DNA of 6,555 nucleotides from Candidatus Omnitrophota bacterium (GCA_016206875.1 JACQQR010000268.1:1-6555); one strand, 5' to 3'. Shown: positions 1 to 6,545, numbered from the stretch's first letter. The notes: generated by a model from the sequence alone, not told the origin. Numbers and translations are program-made.

Positions 1-13
1 AGTTGAGGTTTCT

Positions 14-1774
14 ATGAGCCCTTTATTTAAAAAAATCTCCTCTCTGAAAAATGCCAGAATTCATCCATTACGCGATGCCATCTTAACTTTCATGATTCTC
101 TTCAGCGTGGTTTTGCTGGGCACCGGCCTTCTTTACTATAAAAGTCAAGTTACGTACAAACAGCTTATTCATCAGAATATTTTACGCATTGCAAAGGCCG
201 CAGCTTCTTTGGTGGATGGTGATGTGCACAAAACCTTTACAACGCCGGAGCAGGAAAACACAGAAGCATATAAGCGCGCTATACAGCCTCTGCGAAGCAT
301 TCTCTTGAGTTTAGAGAGCTTAAAATTTGTTTACACCGTGATTTTGGCGGATGGGCAGGTTCATTTTATTCTGGATGGAACCCCTCCGGGTGATGCCGAT
401 CAAGACGGCGTGGAAGATCATTCCGCTATTATGGAAATATATGAAGAATATGATCCGGCATTGATGGAGGCGCTAACGAAAAATATTGCGAACACTTCCA
501 AAGAACCCATTACAGACAAATGGGGCACTTTTATCAGCGCCAATGCGCCCATTTACGATGCTTCAAAAAAACCGGTCGGCATTTTGGGGGTGGACGTTGA
601 TTACACGGAATACGCCCAAAAACTCCTGATGCTTAAACTGGTGACGCTTTCCGGACTGATTCCGGCATTCATCATCTGCGTAACGGCCGGGTTTGTGATT
701 CATTGGGTACGGAAAAAATCGCTTTTCTATGATCTGGAGAAAAGAAAAAATCTCGAGGCCCTGCAAATCAGCAATGAAAAAATGACGGTAGCCATTCAAG
801 AACTTGAAGAGAGCACCCGGGAAGCCAATTTGCTCAATGAAATGGGCGGTGTTTTGCAATCCTGCATCAATTTGGGAGAGGTGTATCAGGAAGTAAGCCG
901 TTCGATGGAAAAAATTCTACCCGAATCTAAAGGCGCTTTGTATGTTTCTAAGACTACGAACAATATTTTTGAATCTGTGTCCTCCTGGAGCCAATACCAA
1001 GGCAAAGAAAGCTTTGTCACGGAAGAGTGTTGGGCCCTAAGGCGCGGGCAGATGCTGGAACAGGGTGAAGAGAAAGACGCGGGAGGGCAGCCCCGCTGTA
1101 AACACGTTCTTGAGCAAGCCGCGGGAATTTCTTTATGCATTCCCATTGTTGCGCAAGGGGAAACATTGGGACTGCTTTATATAAAACTGGCCCAAGATAA
1201 ATTGACCCCTTCCAAGAAGCGATTGATTTCCACGGCAACCGAGCAAATTTCTTTGGCGATTGCCAATATCAAATTGCGCCAGATTTTGCATGACCAGTCT
1301 ATCCTGGATTCGCTCAGCGGACTGTATAACCGGCGCCATATGGAAGAGCTGCTGGAACGGGAGGTTCAAATTGCAAAACGCAAACAACATTCCGTGGGCG
1401 TCATTATGTTCGACATTAATGGATTTAAAAAATATAATGACACGCTGGGACACGAGGCGGGGGACCTCCTCATCAAAACCATCGGTCAATATTTAAAAAA
1501 TCATGTCCGTGAATACGATATTCCTTGCCGGTTCGGCGGCGATGAATTCATGGTGATTTTACCCGAGTCTTCTCTTGAAGTGGTTCAAAAGAGGGCCCAA
1601 GAATTGCAAGAAGGTTTCAAACAAATCCAGCTTCATTACCGGGGAAAACTGATTGAGAATGTCACGCTTTCCAGGGGGATAGCCGTATACCCGCAGCACG
1701 GCATATTGCCGCACGAACTGTTGCGCTACGCCGATGAGGCTTTGTATAAAGCAAAGTCTGAATGCCGCATATAA
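14..1774 (+). CDS. Membrane-bound diguanylate cyclase with periplasmic sensor, GAF and GGDEF domains
   Basis: A 586-residue inner-membrane protein predicted to make cyclic di-GMP from two GTP. Residues 22-42 and about 208-230 are hydrophobic membrane segments. They enclose a ~165-residue periplasmic region that looks like a Cache-type sensor and contains an acidic loop, DADQDGVED (127-135), of the DxDxDGxxD calcium-binding kind. A short coiled-coil linker (~240-270) leads to a GAF domain (~272-420) that includes ECWALRRGQ and a following RCKH. The GGDEF domain (~424-586) is intact: FDINGFKKYNDTLGH with metal ligand D467, and RFGGDEF at 506-512. An inhibitory I-site RxxD (R499-D502) sits five residues before GGDEF, so product inhibition is expected. 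No EAL or HD-GYP domain follows. The start is supported by GAGG five bases upstream and by an N-terminus that runs straight into the first membrane helix. The signal sensed is unknown. Domain calls are firm; the Cache assignment is less so. Confidence 0.93.
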   Translation: MSPLFKKISSLKNARIHPLRDAILTFMILFSVVLLGTGLLYYKSQVTYKQLIHQNILRIAKAAASLVDGDVHKTFTTPEQENTEAYKRAIQPLRSILLSLESLKFVYTVILADGQVHFILDGTPPGDADQDGVEDHSAIMEIYEEYDPALMEALTKNIANTSKEPITDKWGTFISANAPIYDASKKPVGILGVDVDYTEYAQKLLMLKLVTLSGLIPAFIICVTAGFVIHWVRKKSLFYDLEKRKNLEALQISNEKMTVAIQELEESTREANLLNEMGGVLQSCINLGEVYQEVSRSMEKILPESKGALYVSKTTNNIFESVSSWSQYQGKESFVTEECWALRRGQMLEQGEEKDAGGQPRCKHVLEQAAGISLCIPIVAQGETLGLLYIKLAQDKLTPSKKRLISTATEQISLAIANIKLRQILHDQSILDSLSGLYNRRHMEELLEREVQIAKRKQHSVGVIMFDINGFKKYNDTLGHEAGDLLIKTIGQYLKNHVREYDIPCRFGGDEFMVILPESSLEVVQKRAQELQEGFKQIQLHYRGKLIENVTLSRGIAVYPQHGILPHELLRYADEALYKAKSECRI

Positions 1775-1830
1775 TGGAGAGTGTCGGGTGGCGCGCTTAA
1801 AACCTGTTGGAGTGATCAAAGGATAATCTA

Positions 1831-2064
1831 ATGGAATCAGCCGGAATTTGGCTCATCGCAGCGTTGTTGTGCGGCGCGGCCCTTTATTGCGTTTGGCTTT
1901 TAATTCGATTCTCAAAGAAGCTGGGGTCGCTTCGCGGAGAACCGATGACAGAAGAATTAGAAGACATGGATAAACTTCGCGCCGAACTTTTAGAGACCAA
2001 CAAAAAACTTCGCGAAGAATTAGCCCGCCTCAAAAAAGCCCTAGCCGAGCGAGACAAAAGGTGA
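1831..2064 (+). CDS. Small membrane-anchored coiled-coil protein, function unknown
   Basis: A 77-residue protein I do not recognise. Residues ~6-26 (IWLIAALLCGAALYCVWLLI) form one hydrophobic helix. Residues ~40-76 are a highly charged Leu/Glu/Lys/Arg-rich helix with heptad-like leucines, probably a short cytoplasmic coiled coil after an RFSKK positive-inside stretch. The start is well supported by AAAGGA at 1818-1823, seven bases before ATG. It begins 56 bases after the diguanylate cyclase stop on the same strand with no terminator seen between, so co-transcription is likely. Its TGA stop lies inside the left arm of the terminator hairpin. The architecture recalls small phage-shock or cell-division accessory proteins, but nothing in the sequence allows a name. 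Coding status rests on the ribosome-binding site, the membrane-plus-coil layout and the terminator fit. Confidence 0.75.
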   Translation: MESAGIWLIAALLCGAALYCVWLLIRFSKKLGSLRGEPMTEELEDMDKLRAELLETNKKLREELARLKKALAERDKR

Positions 2065-2095
2065 CTGTCACTTTGGTGACAGTCACCTCTTTTCT
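2059..2095. terminator. Bidirectional intrinsic terminator between convergent genes
   Basis: A perfect 13-bp inverted repeat: AGGTGACTGTCAC (2059-2071), loop TTTG, GTGACAGTCACCT (2076-2088). On the plus strand it is followed by CTTTTCT. On the minus strand the stem is followed by TTTTGTC. It can therefore end transcription of the 77-residue gene in one direction and of comM in the other. The left arm contains the stop codon of the small gene (2062-2064), so a ribosome reaching that stop would cover the hairpin. Confidence 0.85.
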
Positions 2096-2118
2096 AGCTG
2101 AGTGAGGCAAAAGACAAA

Positions 2119-2157
2119 GAGTGTCCGTCACTTTAATGGGCGCCACTTTTTGTTTTT
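2119..2157. repeat. Degenerate second copy of the terminator hairpin
   Basis: An imperfect hairpin with outer stem AGTG (2120-2123)/CACT (2144-2147) and several internal mismatches, followed by a T-rich run ACTTTTTGTTTTT that touches the comM stop. Aligned without gaps to 2060-2088 it agrees at 19 of 29 positions, including the shared block GTCACTTT. It may serve as a back-up plus-strand terminator. The core read on the minus strand, AAAGTGACGGACACT, resembles dispersed REP-like palindromes as I remember them, which I cannot verify here. Confidence 0.5.
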
Positions 2158-3688
2158 AGCTTCTATCCAACAGGCGATATTGGACGGCTTCGGTGATGTG
2201 AGCGTCTGTCAGCACATTTTCTTGGACTAAATCTGCAATTGTTCTGGCTACTTTAAGGATTCGGGAATAACTTCGGGCGCTGATGCCAAGATGGCCGATG
2301 GCGTGTTCCAAAATTTTTTCGGCCTTTACAGTCATCGGGCACAGCTCGTGTAAATATTTTTCCGGAATTTGCGAATTTGCCAGTAAATGAAGTTTAAGAT
2401 GTTCAAACCGCGCGCGTTGAACCGCGCGCGCTTTTTCAACCCGGCCGCGAATTTCCTCAGAGCTTTCAGCGGGGATGCTTGAGACCAGGTGAGCGTATTG
2501 AACGGCCGGGACTTCCACATGAATGTCAATTCGGTCCAAGAGCGGGCCGGAAATTTTATTTCGGTATTGCTCGATTTTCCGGAACCCGCAGCGGCATCTG
2601 CGGAATTTCTGTCCCAGATTGCCGCACGGGCAGGGATTCATGGCGCAAATCATCATGAAATTTGCCGGAAAGGAAAGCCGGTGTTTGGCCCGTGAAATAG
2701 TGACCGATTTGTCTTCCAGCGGCGCGCGCAGTGATTCCAGCACATCGCGCCGGAATTCGGGGAATTCATCGAGAAATAATATTCCGTGATGCGACAAACT
2801 GACCTCGCCGGGTTTTGGATCACTTCCGCCCCCGACGAGCCCGGCTTGAGAAATGCTGGTATGCGGCGAGCGAAAAGGCCGCTCCCACATAAAAGAGTTT
2901 AAGTGAGTGAGTGAAAGCCCTGCCACGCTATAAATTTGCGTGATCTCAAGCACCTCCTCAAATTCCAAAGGCGGGCAAATCGTCGGCACGCGCTTTGCGA
3001 TCATCGATTTTCCGGAGCCGGGCGGGCCAATCATTAAGAGATGATGGAAGCCGCTGACGGCGATTTCCAGAGCGCGTTTGACTAAGGTCTGGCCTTTGAC
3101 TTCTCTAAAATCCACATCCGCCGTTTTCCCGGGAGTAAAAAATTTTTTGATGCCCGGCTTTATTTTTTCAAGCTGAATTTCACCGTTTAAAAATTGCACA
3201 GCCTCAGCCAGCGAGTGAACCTGAAATACCTCGACGCGTTCTTCAATACTGGCTTCTTGCGCCATTCCGGGAGGCAGTATCAACTTTTTGCCCAGTTTCG
3301 CCGTTACGGCCGCGATCGGAAGCCCTCCCGGACAGGACCGTAATGTGCCGTCCAGAGCCAGCTCGCCTAACAATATAAAATCATCAAATCTGTTTTGTTT
3401 GACTAGCTGGCAGGATGCAATGATGCCTAAGGCGATAGGAAAATCAAAGGAGGGGCCTTCTTTTCGGATATCCGCAGGGGCCAGATTCACGGTGATGACT
3501 TTTGATCCGATGCGAAAACCACTGTTTTTAATGGCGGGTCTCACTCTGTCTTTGGATTCTTTTACGCCCGTATCGGGCAGTCCCACGATGTGAAACTTGG
3601 GCAGGGAACCGTTCGCCACATCCACTTCGATGCGGACAGGATAGGCTTTAATGCCCAGACAAGCCGCGCTCCATAACTTAGAAAGCAT
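2156..3688 (-). CDS. comM: ComM/YifB family AAA+ ATPase (Mg-chelatase-like)
   Basis: A 510-residue protein of the family's usual length. In naturally transformable bacteria ComM is a hexameric helicase that promotes branch migration of incoming DNA during recombination. The N-terminal ChlI-like domain (1-~170) has the hallmark GLPDTGVKESKDRVRPAIKNSG (36-57) and LAPADIRKEGPSFDFPIALG (69-88). The ATPase core has Walker A GPPGSGKS (221-228), RPFRSPHTSIS (269-279 region), Walker B ILFLDEFPEF (303-312) and the ISGPLLDRIDIH segment (379-390). Four cysteines in CPCG (353-356) and CRCG (365-368) form the pair-of-pairs seen in this family, probably a metal site. The C-terminal Mg_chelatase_C domain ends with GISARSYSRILKVARTIADL. 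The start is fixed by the standard MLSKLWSAACLGI opening; the ribosome site is poor (AGGGGG about 12 bases upstream). The stop is TAA. It is convergent with the small gene and divergent from the DUF212 gene. No other competence gene is in the window, so a DNA-uptake role here is inferred from the family only. Confidence 0.96.
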   Translation of the reverse strand: MLSKLWSAACLGIKAYPVRIEVDVANGSLPKFHIVGLPDTGVKESKDRVRPAIKNSGFRIGSKVITVNLAPADIRKEGPSFDFPIALGIIASCQLVKQNRFDDFILLGELALDGTLRSCPGGLPIAAVTAKLGKKLILPPGMAQEASIEERVEVFQVHSLAEAVQFLNGEIQLEKIKPGIKKFFTPGKTADVDFREVKGQTLVKRALEIAVSGFHHLLMIGPPGSGKSMIAKRVPTICPPLEFEEVLEITQIYSVAGLSLTHLNSFMWERPFRSPHTSISQAGLVGGGSDPKPGEVSLSHHGILFLDEFPEFRRDVLESLRAPLEDKSVTISRAKHRLSFPANFMMICAMNPCPCGNLGQKFRRCRCGFRKIEQYRNKISGPLLDRIDIHVEVPAVQYAHLVSSIPAESSEEIRGRVEKARAVQRARFEHLKLHLLANSQIPEKYLHELCPMTVKAEKILEHAIGHLGISARSYSRILKVARTIADLVQENVLTDAHITEAVQYRLLDRS

Positions 3689-3743
3689 ATTCTCGACAGA
3701 CCCCCTATTTTTTTAAGAAACAGGCCCTTCTGCACCCGCCTGC

Positions 3744-3772
3744 TTGCTTTCGTGGGGAAGCTATACTATAAT
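3744..3772 (+). promoter_or_regulatory. Sigma70-like promoter for the DUF212 operon
   Basis: A perfect -10 box TATAAT at 3767-3772 is preceded by TTGCTT at 3744-3749 with a 17-base spacer. The -35 box matches TTGACA only in its TTG. Transcription would start near 3779 and leave a leader of about 100 bases before the ATG at 3879. An overlapping TATACT (3762-3767) is a second possible -10. Confidence 0.6.
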
Positions 3773-3801
3773 TCGCTTCAATTTCTTCCGACGCAATCAT
3801 C

Positions 3802-3854
3802 AAGGAATTTATATTTATCATAATTGATTTTATAAATCAATAAATACCTTCCTT
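3802..3854 (+). promoter_or_regulatory. Long interrupted hairpin in the DUF212 leader
   Basis: Three nested complementary blocks share one centre: AAGGAA (3802-3807) with TTCCTT (3849-3854), TATTT (3812-3816) with AAATA (3842-3846), and ATTGATTT (3823-3830) with AAATCAAT (3834-3841) around a TAT loop. Bulges lie mainly on the left side. The structure lies wholly within the predicted untranslated leader, 24 bases before the start codon. It could be a leader RNA structure or a DNA operator centred on the AT-rich inner palindrome. No run of T follows, so it is not a classical attenuator. Confidence 0.45.
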
Positions 3855-3878
3855 GACTCGTACCGGGTATTTTCAACT

Positions 3879-4328
3879 ATGATCGTGGACGAACCCCCAT
3901 TCTCGGCAGCAAAAGGTTATATTGCCGTGATTTTGGCTTGGTTATTAGCCCAGGGAGCAAAGGTATTCCGCAGCGTAGTCGAAACCAGAAAATGGGATTT
4001 CCGCTCTCTTTTGGATACAGGCGGAATGCCCAGCTCGCATTCCGCGGCGGTTGCGAGTTTGGCCACTGTGGTGGGGCTTTATTACGGCTTTGGCTCAATT
4101 CCGTTTGGCATGTCTTTAGTTTATTCGTTAATCATCATGTTTGATGCAGCCGGCGTTAGACGCAATGTGGGCAGGCAGGCTGTGATTTTAAATCGTATCG
4201 TAGAACAGATGTCTAAAGGCCAGCATGTGGAAGAAAAACGCTTAAAAGAATTGTTAGGCCACACGCCTAAAGAAGTATTTATGGGGGCTTTTCTTGGCAT
4301 TGTGATCGCAATATTGATTTGCCGTTAA
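3879..4328 (+). CDS. DUF212 / divergent PAP2 family membrane protein (YuiD-like)
   Basis: A 149-residue integral membrane protein of the family related to acid phosphatase/vanadium haloperoxidases, whose substrate is not established. It opens with a hydrophobic YIAVILAWLLAQGAKVF segment (14-30) and then RKWDFRSLLDTGGMPSSHSA, the family signature, with GGMPSSHSA at 48-56 and H54 as likely functional histidine. A second conserved motif, FDAAGVRR (88-95), follows a membrane segment (~75-88). GHTPKEV (127-133) precedes the last helix (~134-147). The complete three-motif phosphatase signature of true PAP2 enzymes is not present, which is normal for this family. Length is close to the usual ~150. 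ATG at 3879 is the first start after an in-frame stop at 3825; no clear Shine-Dalgarno sequence precedes it, and GTG at 3885 is a possible alternative. It heads a plus-strand group and lies 34 bases before the L,D-transpeptidase, fitting a lipid-phosphate or envelope role, which is inferred only. Confidence 0.9.
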   Translation: MIVDEPPFSAAKGYIAVILAWLLAQGAKVFRSVVETRKWDFRSLLDTGGMPSSHSAAVASLATVVGLYYGFGSIPFGMSLVYSLIIMFDAAGVRRNVGRQAVILNRIVEQMSKGQHVEEKRLKELLGHTPKEVFMGAFLGIVIAILICR

Positions 4329-4362
4329 CCAAAAAACAGGAGTTCTTTAACAGGAGAATAAA

Positions 4363-5310
4363 ATGAAACAAGTATTGTATGGGGCTTTGGCGATTCAGAC
4401 GTTTGTATTGGTTTTTTCTATATCCTCTCTGCAAGCAGCGGAAAACCAGGCAGTTTCTCAGTCCCCCGACACTTCTCAAACCGAAAGCCTGCTTCTCACG
4501 GATACAATTTCTGAAACCGAATTTTCCGGCAGTTCTTCCGAGCCTGCAGGGACCGATGCCATTTCCAATGAAACAGATCAAGAGGTTTCCGGCGCCGGTT
4601 CTTCTTTGGGCGCCTATGCCTCCGGCGAAGTGCAAACGATGATTCAAAACGGAGAACTGGCCGCCTCACGCGCTCTGTTACTCAGCCAGTTGCAAGAGGC
4701 AACAGATGTGGCAGCCAAGGAACAGATAGAAACAGACTTGTCTCGTATCGATACAGAGCTTTTGAAGTCTCAGGAAGGCTTCCCCGGAACTGCTATCTAT
4801 CAGGTCAGAAGCGGCGATAGCCTCTACGTGATTGCCAGAAAACACAAGACCTCCGTGCGGCTCATTCAAACTATCAATGGACTTAAATCCGACTTAATCC
4901 ATCCGGGGCAAAAACTGAAAGTGCTGCAAGGCAACTTTTCCATCTCAATCGATAAAACCAATAACCAGATGCGCATTTATTTGGGCGAGAAGTTTTTTAA
5001 GCGCTATGCAGTAGCCACAGGCGCCACCGCCGACTTAACTCCGGCGGGAACGTTCACCATTGTCAATAAATTGGAAAATCCTACTTGGTATAAAACAGGA
5101 GTAAAACCGATTGCACCCGGAGACCCGGATAATCAATTGGGAACCCGCTGGTTGGGTTTTTCCAAAACAGGTTTCGGTATTCATGGCACTACGCAGCCGG
5201 AATCCATTGGCCAACATGCCACTTCGGGTTGTGTCCGTATGCTGAATCAGGATGTAGAAGAGTTATATGATTTGATTCCGGAAGGCACGACGGTTACGGT
5301 CGTAGCGTAA
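4363..5310 (+). CDS. Secreted LysM-domain L,D-transpeptidase (YkuD family)
   Basis: A 315-residue exported enzyme expected to form 3-3 cross-links in peptidoglycan or attach proteins to it. Residues 1-25 are a signal peptide with probable cleavage after LQA. A Ser/Thr/Glu-rich, low-complexity linker (~26-82) and a charged helical segment (~85-137) precede a LysM peptidoglycan-binding domain (~145-188; YQVRSGDSLYVIARKHKTSV, then PGQKLKVL). The YkuD catalytic domain spans ~192-315. It contains FGIHGTTQPESIG (271-283) with H274, and ATSGCVRM (286-293) with nucleophile C290 and R292, the HxGT...SGCxR arrangement expected. The SGC in place of the commoner SHGC is a tolerated variant. NKLENPTWY and PGDPDNQLGTRWLG are also typical of the LysM-linked group. 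AGGAG at 4352-4356, six bases before ATG, sets the start. It lies between the DUF212 gene and accA, 34 and 55 bases from them, and is probably co-transcribed. Confidence 0.94.
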   Translation: MKQVLYGALAIQTFVLVFSISSLQAAENQAVSQSPDTSQTESLLLTDTISETEFSGSSSEPAGTDAISNETDQEVSGAGSSLGAYASGEVQTMIQNGELAASRALLLSQLQEATDVAAKEQIETDLSRIDTELLKSQEGFPGTAIYQVRSGDSLYVIARKHKTSVRLIQTINGLKSDLIHPGQKLKVLQGNFSISIDKTNNQMRIYLGEKFFKRYAVATGATADLTPAGTFTIVNKLENPTWYKTGVKPIAPGDPDNQLGTRWLGFSKTGFGIHGTTQPESIGQHATSGCVRMLNQDVEELYDLIPEGTTVTVVA

Positions 5311-5365
5311 TTGTAAGGGATGGAGGACCGCCCCGCATTTTGGGATAGTCCCTGAATAGGTTATC

Positions 5366-6358
5366 ATGAAAAAATCCAGACAAAAATTTGGCGGGCGTAC
5401 CTTAATGGATGTGTGCTTGCCTTTTGAGCGCCCCATTGTGGATTTAGAAAAAACTATTGTAGAGCTTAGAGAGCATTCCAAGGAGGGGATGGATCTTTCC
5501 GGAGAAGTTCGAAGCCTTGAAAAAAAACTTGAGAAAATGCTTAAAGACGTTTTCGACAATCTCACGCCGTGGCAACGCGTTCAAGTAGCCCGGCATCCGC
5601 TGCGCCCCTACACCCTGGATTATATTCATGCCTGCACCGAAGATTTTATTGAGCTTCACGGAGACAGGCTGTTCAGCGATGATAAAGCAATTATCACGGG
5701 TTTGGCCACGCTCGACGGAAATAAAGTGTGCGTGATCGGCCACCAAAAGGGGAGAAATACAAAAGAAAATCTTCTGCGCATGTTTGGCTCGGCGCACCCC
5801 GAAGGATATCGCAAGGCCATGCGTGTGATGAAACTAGCGGAAAAATTCGGCATTCCGATCGTCACTTTTATCGATACGCCCGGCGCGTACCCGGGTATCG
5901 GTGCTGAGGAGCGCGGCCAGGCCGAAGCGATTGCCTATAACTTGCGTGAAATGGCCAGGCTGGAAGTGCCTGTTGTAGTGATTGTGATTGGCGAAGGGGG
6001 TTCCGGCGGGGCGTTGGGCATCGGCGTCGGAGATAAAATTTATGTTATGGAAAATGCCTATTATTCCGTCATTTCTCCGGAAGGTTGCGCCGCCATTTTG
6101 TGGAAGGATAATGCCCGCTCACCGGACGCTGCGGCGGCGCTCAAATTGACCGCGCACGATCTGGAATCCCTCGGGCTCATTGACGGAATCATTCAAGAAC
6201 CCTTGGGCGGCGCGCACCGGGATTTTGAAGCCACCGCTTTATCCGTCAAGACAACGATTGCAAAGGCCCTTGAATATTTAAAGAAAATTCCTAAAAAGGA
6301 ATTGCCGAAAAAACGTTACGACAAATTTCGCAAGATGGGAATTTTTAGTGAGAAGTGA
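5366..6358 (+). CDS. accA: Acetyl-CoA carboxylase carboxyltransferase subunit alpha
   Basis: A 330-residue cytoplasmic enzyme subunit. With AccD it transfers the carboxyl group from biotinylated AccB to acetyl-CoA, giving malonyl-CoA for fatty-acid synthesis. The family sequence is nearly continuous: ARHPLRPYTLDYI (75-87), GHQKGRNTKEN (125-135), FIDTPGAYPGIGAEERGQAE (168-187), GEGGSGGALGIGVGDK (209-224), YSVISPEGCAAILWK (233-247) and EPLGGAHR (278-285). The glycine-rich blocks build the crotonase-fold oxyanion hole. The E. coli protein is about 319 residues. Here the first 13 residues look like an extension, and M14 (5405) would give a start aligning with the usual F-E-x-P-I opening. ATG 5366 has only AGG five bases upstream, so the start is uncertain. 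A weak AGGGA/TCCCT pairing (5316-5320/5349-5353) lies just ahead. No accD, accB or accC is in the window; the partner must be encoded elsewhere. Confidence 0.97.
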   Translation: MKKSRQKFGGRTLMDVCLPFERPIVDLEKTIVELREHSKEGMDLSGEVRSLEKKLEKMLKDVFDNLTPWQRVQVARHPLRPYTLDYIHACTEDFIELHGDRLFSDDKAIITGLATLDGNKVCVIGHQKGRNTKENLLRMFGSAHPEGYRKAMRVMKLAEKFGIPIVTFIDTPGAYPGIGAEERGQAEAIAYNLREMARLEVPVVVIVIGEGGSGGALGIGVGDKIYVMENAYYSVISPEGCAAILWKDNARSPDAAAALKLTAHDLESLGLIDGIIQEPLGGAHRDFEATALSVKTTIAKALEYLKKIPKKELPKKRYDKFRKMGIFSEK

Positions 6359-6365
6359 GGCAAGT

Positions 6366-6423
6366 AATAACTGAATCTTTGTAAAATGACCTAAGTGCTT
6401 ATGCTACAAGGAATTCAGTGATT
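6366..6423. repeat. Inverted repeat downstream of accA
   Basis: AATAACTGAAT (6366-6376) pairs with ATTCAGTGATT (6413-6423) at 10 of 11 positions. Continuing inwards, TTGTA (6379-6383) pairs with TACAA (6405-6409) across a small internal loop. The apical loop is 21 bases. It begins eight bases after the accA stop and could protect or end the transcript, but no T-run follows on the plus strand, so a classical intrinsic terminator is not supported. Confidence 0.5.
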
Positions 6424-6427
6424 GCCT

Positions 6428-6545
6428 GTCATTCCCGCGAAAGCGGGAATCCAGTGACTTTGTTTTTCAGACAATGCTAAAGTCGCTGGACCCCCGCTTT
6501 TCCGCCTCGGCGGACCCGCCTGAGGCGGGCGCGTTCGGGGGTGAC
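6428..6545. repeat. Dispersed-type inverted-repeat element with nested GC palindrome
   Basis: The left part holds an 8-bp hairpin, ATTCCCGC-GAAA-GCGGGAAT (6431-6450). The stretch 6440-6461 is complementary to 6479-6500 at 19 of 22 positions, with a 17-base loop between. The outer ends GTCATTCCC (6428-6436) and GGGGGTGAC (6537-6545) also pair at 7 of 9. The element is therefore one long inverted repeat whose right arm carries an extra 30 bases (6501-6530). No transposase is encoded. The ATTCCC...GGGAAT core resembles the neisserial dRS3 class of dispersed repeats, probably by analogy rather than descent. Confidence 0.7.
6501..6530. repeat. Nested GC-rich near-palindrome inside the repeat arm
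   Basis: CCGCCTC (6502-6508) pairs with GAGGCGG (6522-6528) and GGCGG (6509-6513) with CCGCC (6516-6520), giving a 12-bp stem with a two-base loop and one unpaired T. The same four half-sites can instead form two smaller hairpins, TCCGCC/GGCGGA and CCCGCC/GGCGGG. The block has no counterpart in the left arm of the surrounding inverted repeat, so it looks like an insertion into it. Confidence 0.6.

Noticed and set aside
1133..1489. Long open frame of 118 codons on the minus strand inside the cyclase gene
   Set aside because: It lies wholly within a conserved GAF-GGDEF coding region and shows no recognisable protein features; it is a shadow frame.
2531..2634. CPCG...CRCG four-cysteine cluster in ComM as a novel metal site
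   Set aside because: This cysteine pattern is a regular feature of the ComM/YifB family, not specific to this protein.
3765..3796. Possible minus-strand promoter for comM (TATAGT on the complement of 3765-3770)
   Set aside because: No acceptable -35 box at 16-18 bases; the nearest, TTGCGT, is 20 bases away. The -10 simply overlaps the plus-strand TATAAT.
3853..3883. TTGACT followed 19 bases later by TATGAT, a promoter-like pair overlapping the DUF212 start codon
   Set aside because: Transcription would begin inside the gene, past ATG 3879 and GTG 3885. The spacer is long and the promoter at 3744-3772 explains expression better.
5444..5797. Open frame of 117 codons antisense to accA
   Set aside because: Fully covered by the strongly conserved accA frame, with no ribosome site or domain; a shadow frame.
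6428..6545. The hairpin-rich stretch as part of a CRISPR array
   Set aside because: There are no direct repeats with regular spacers; the repeats are inverted and unequal.
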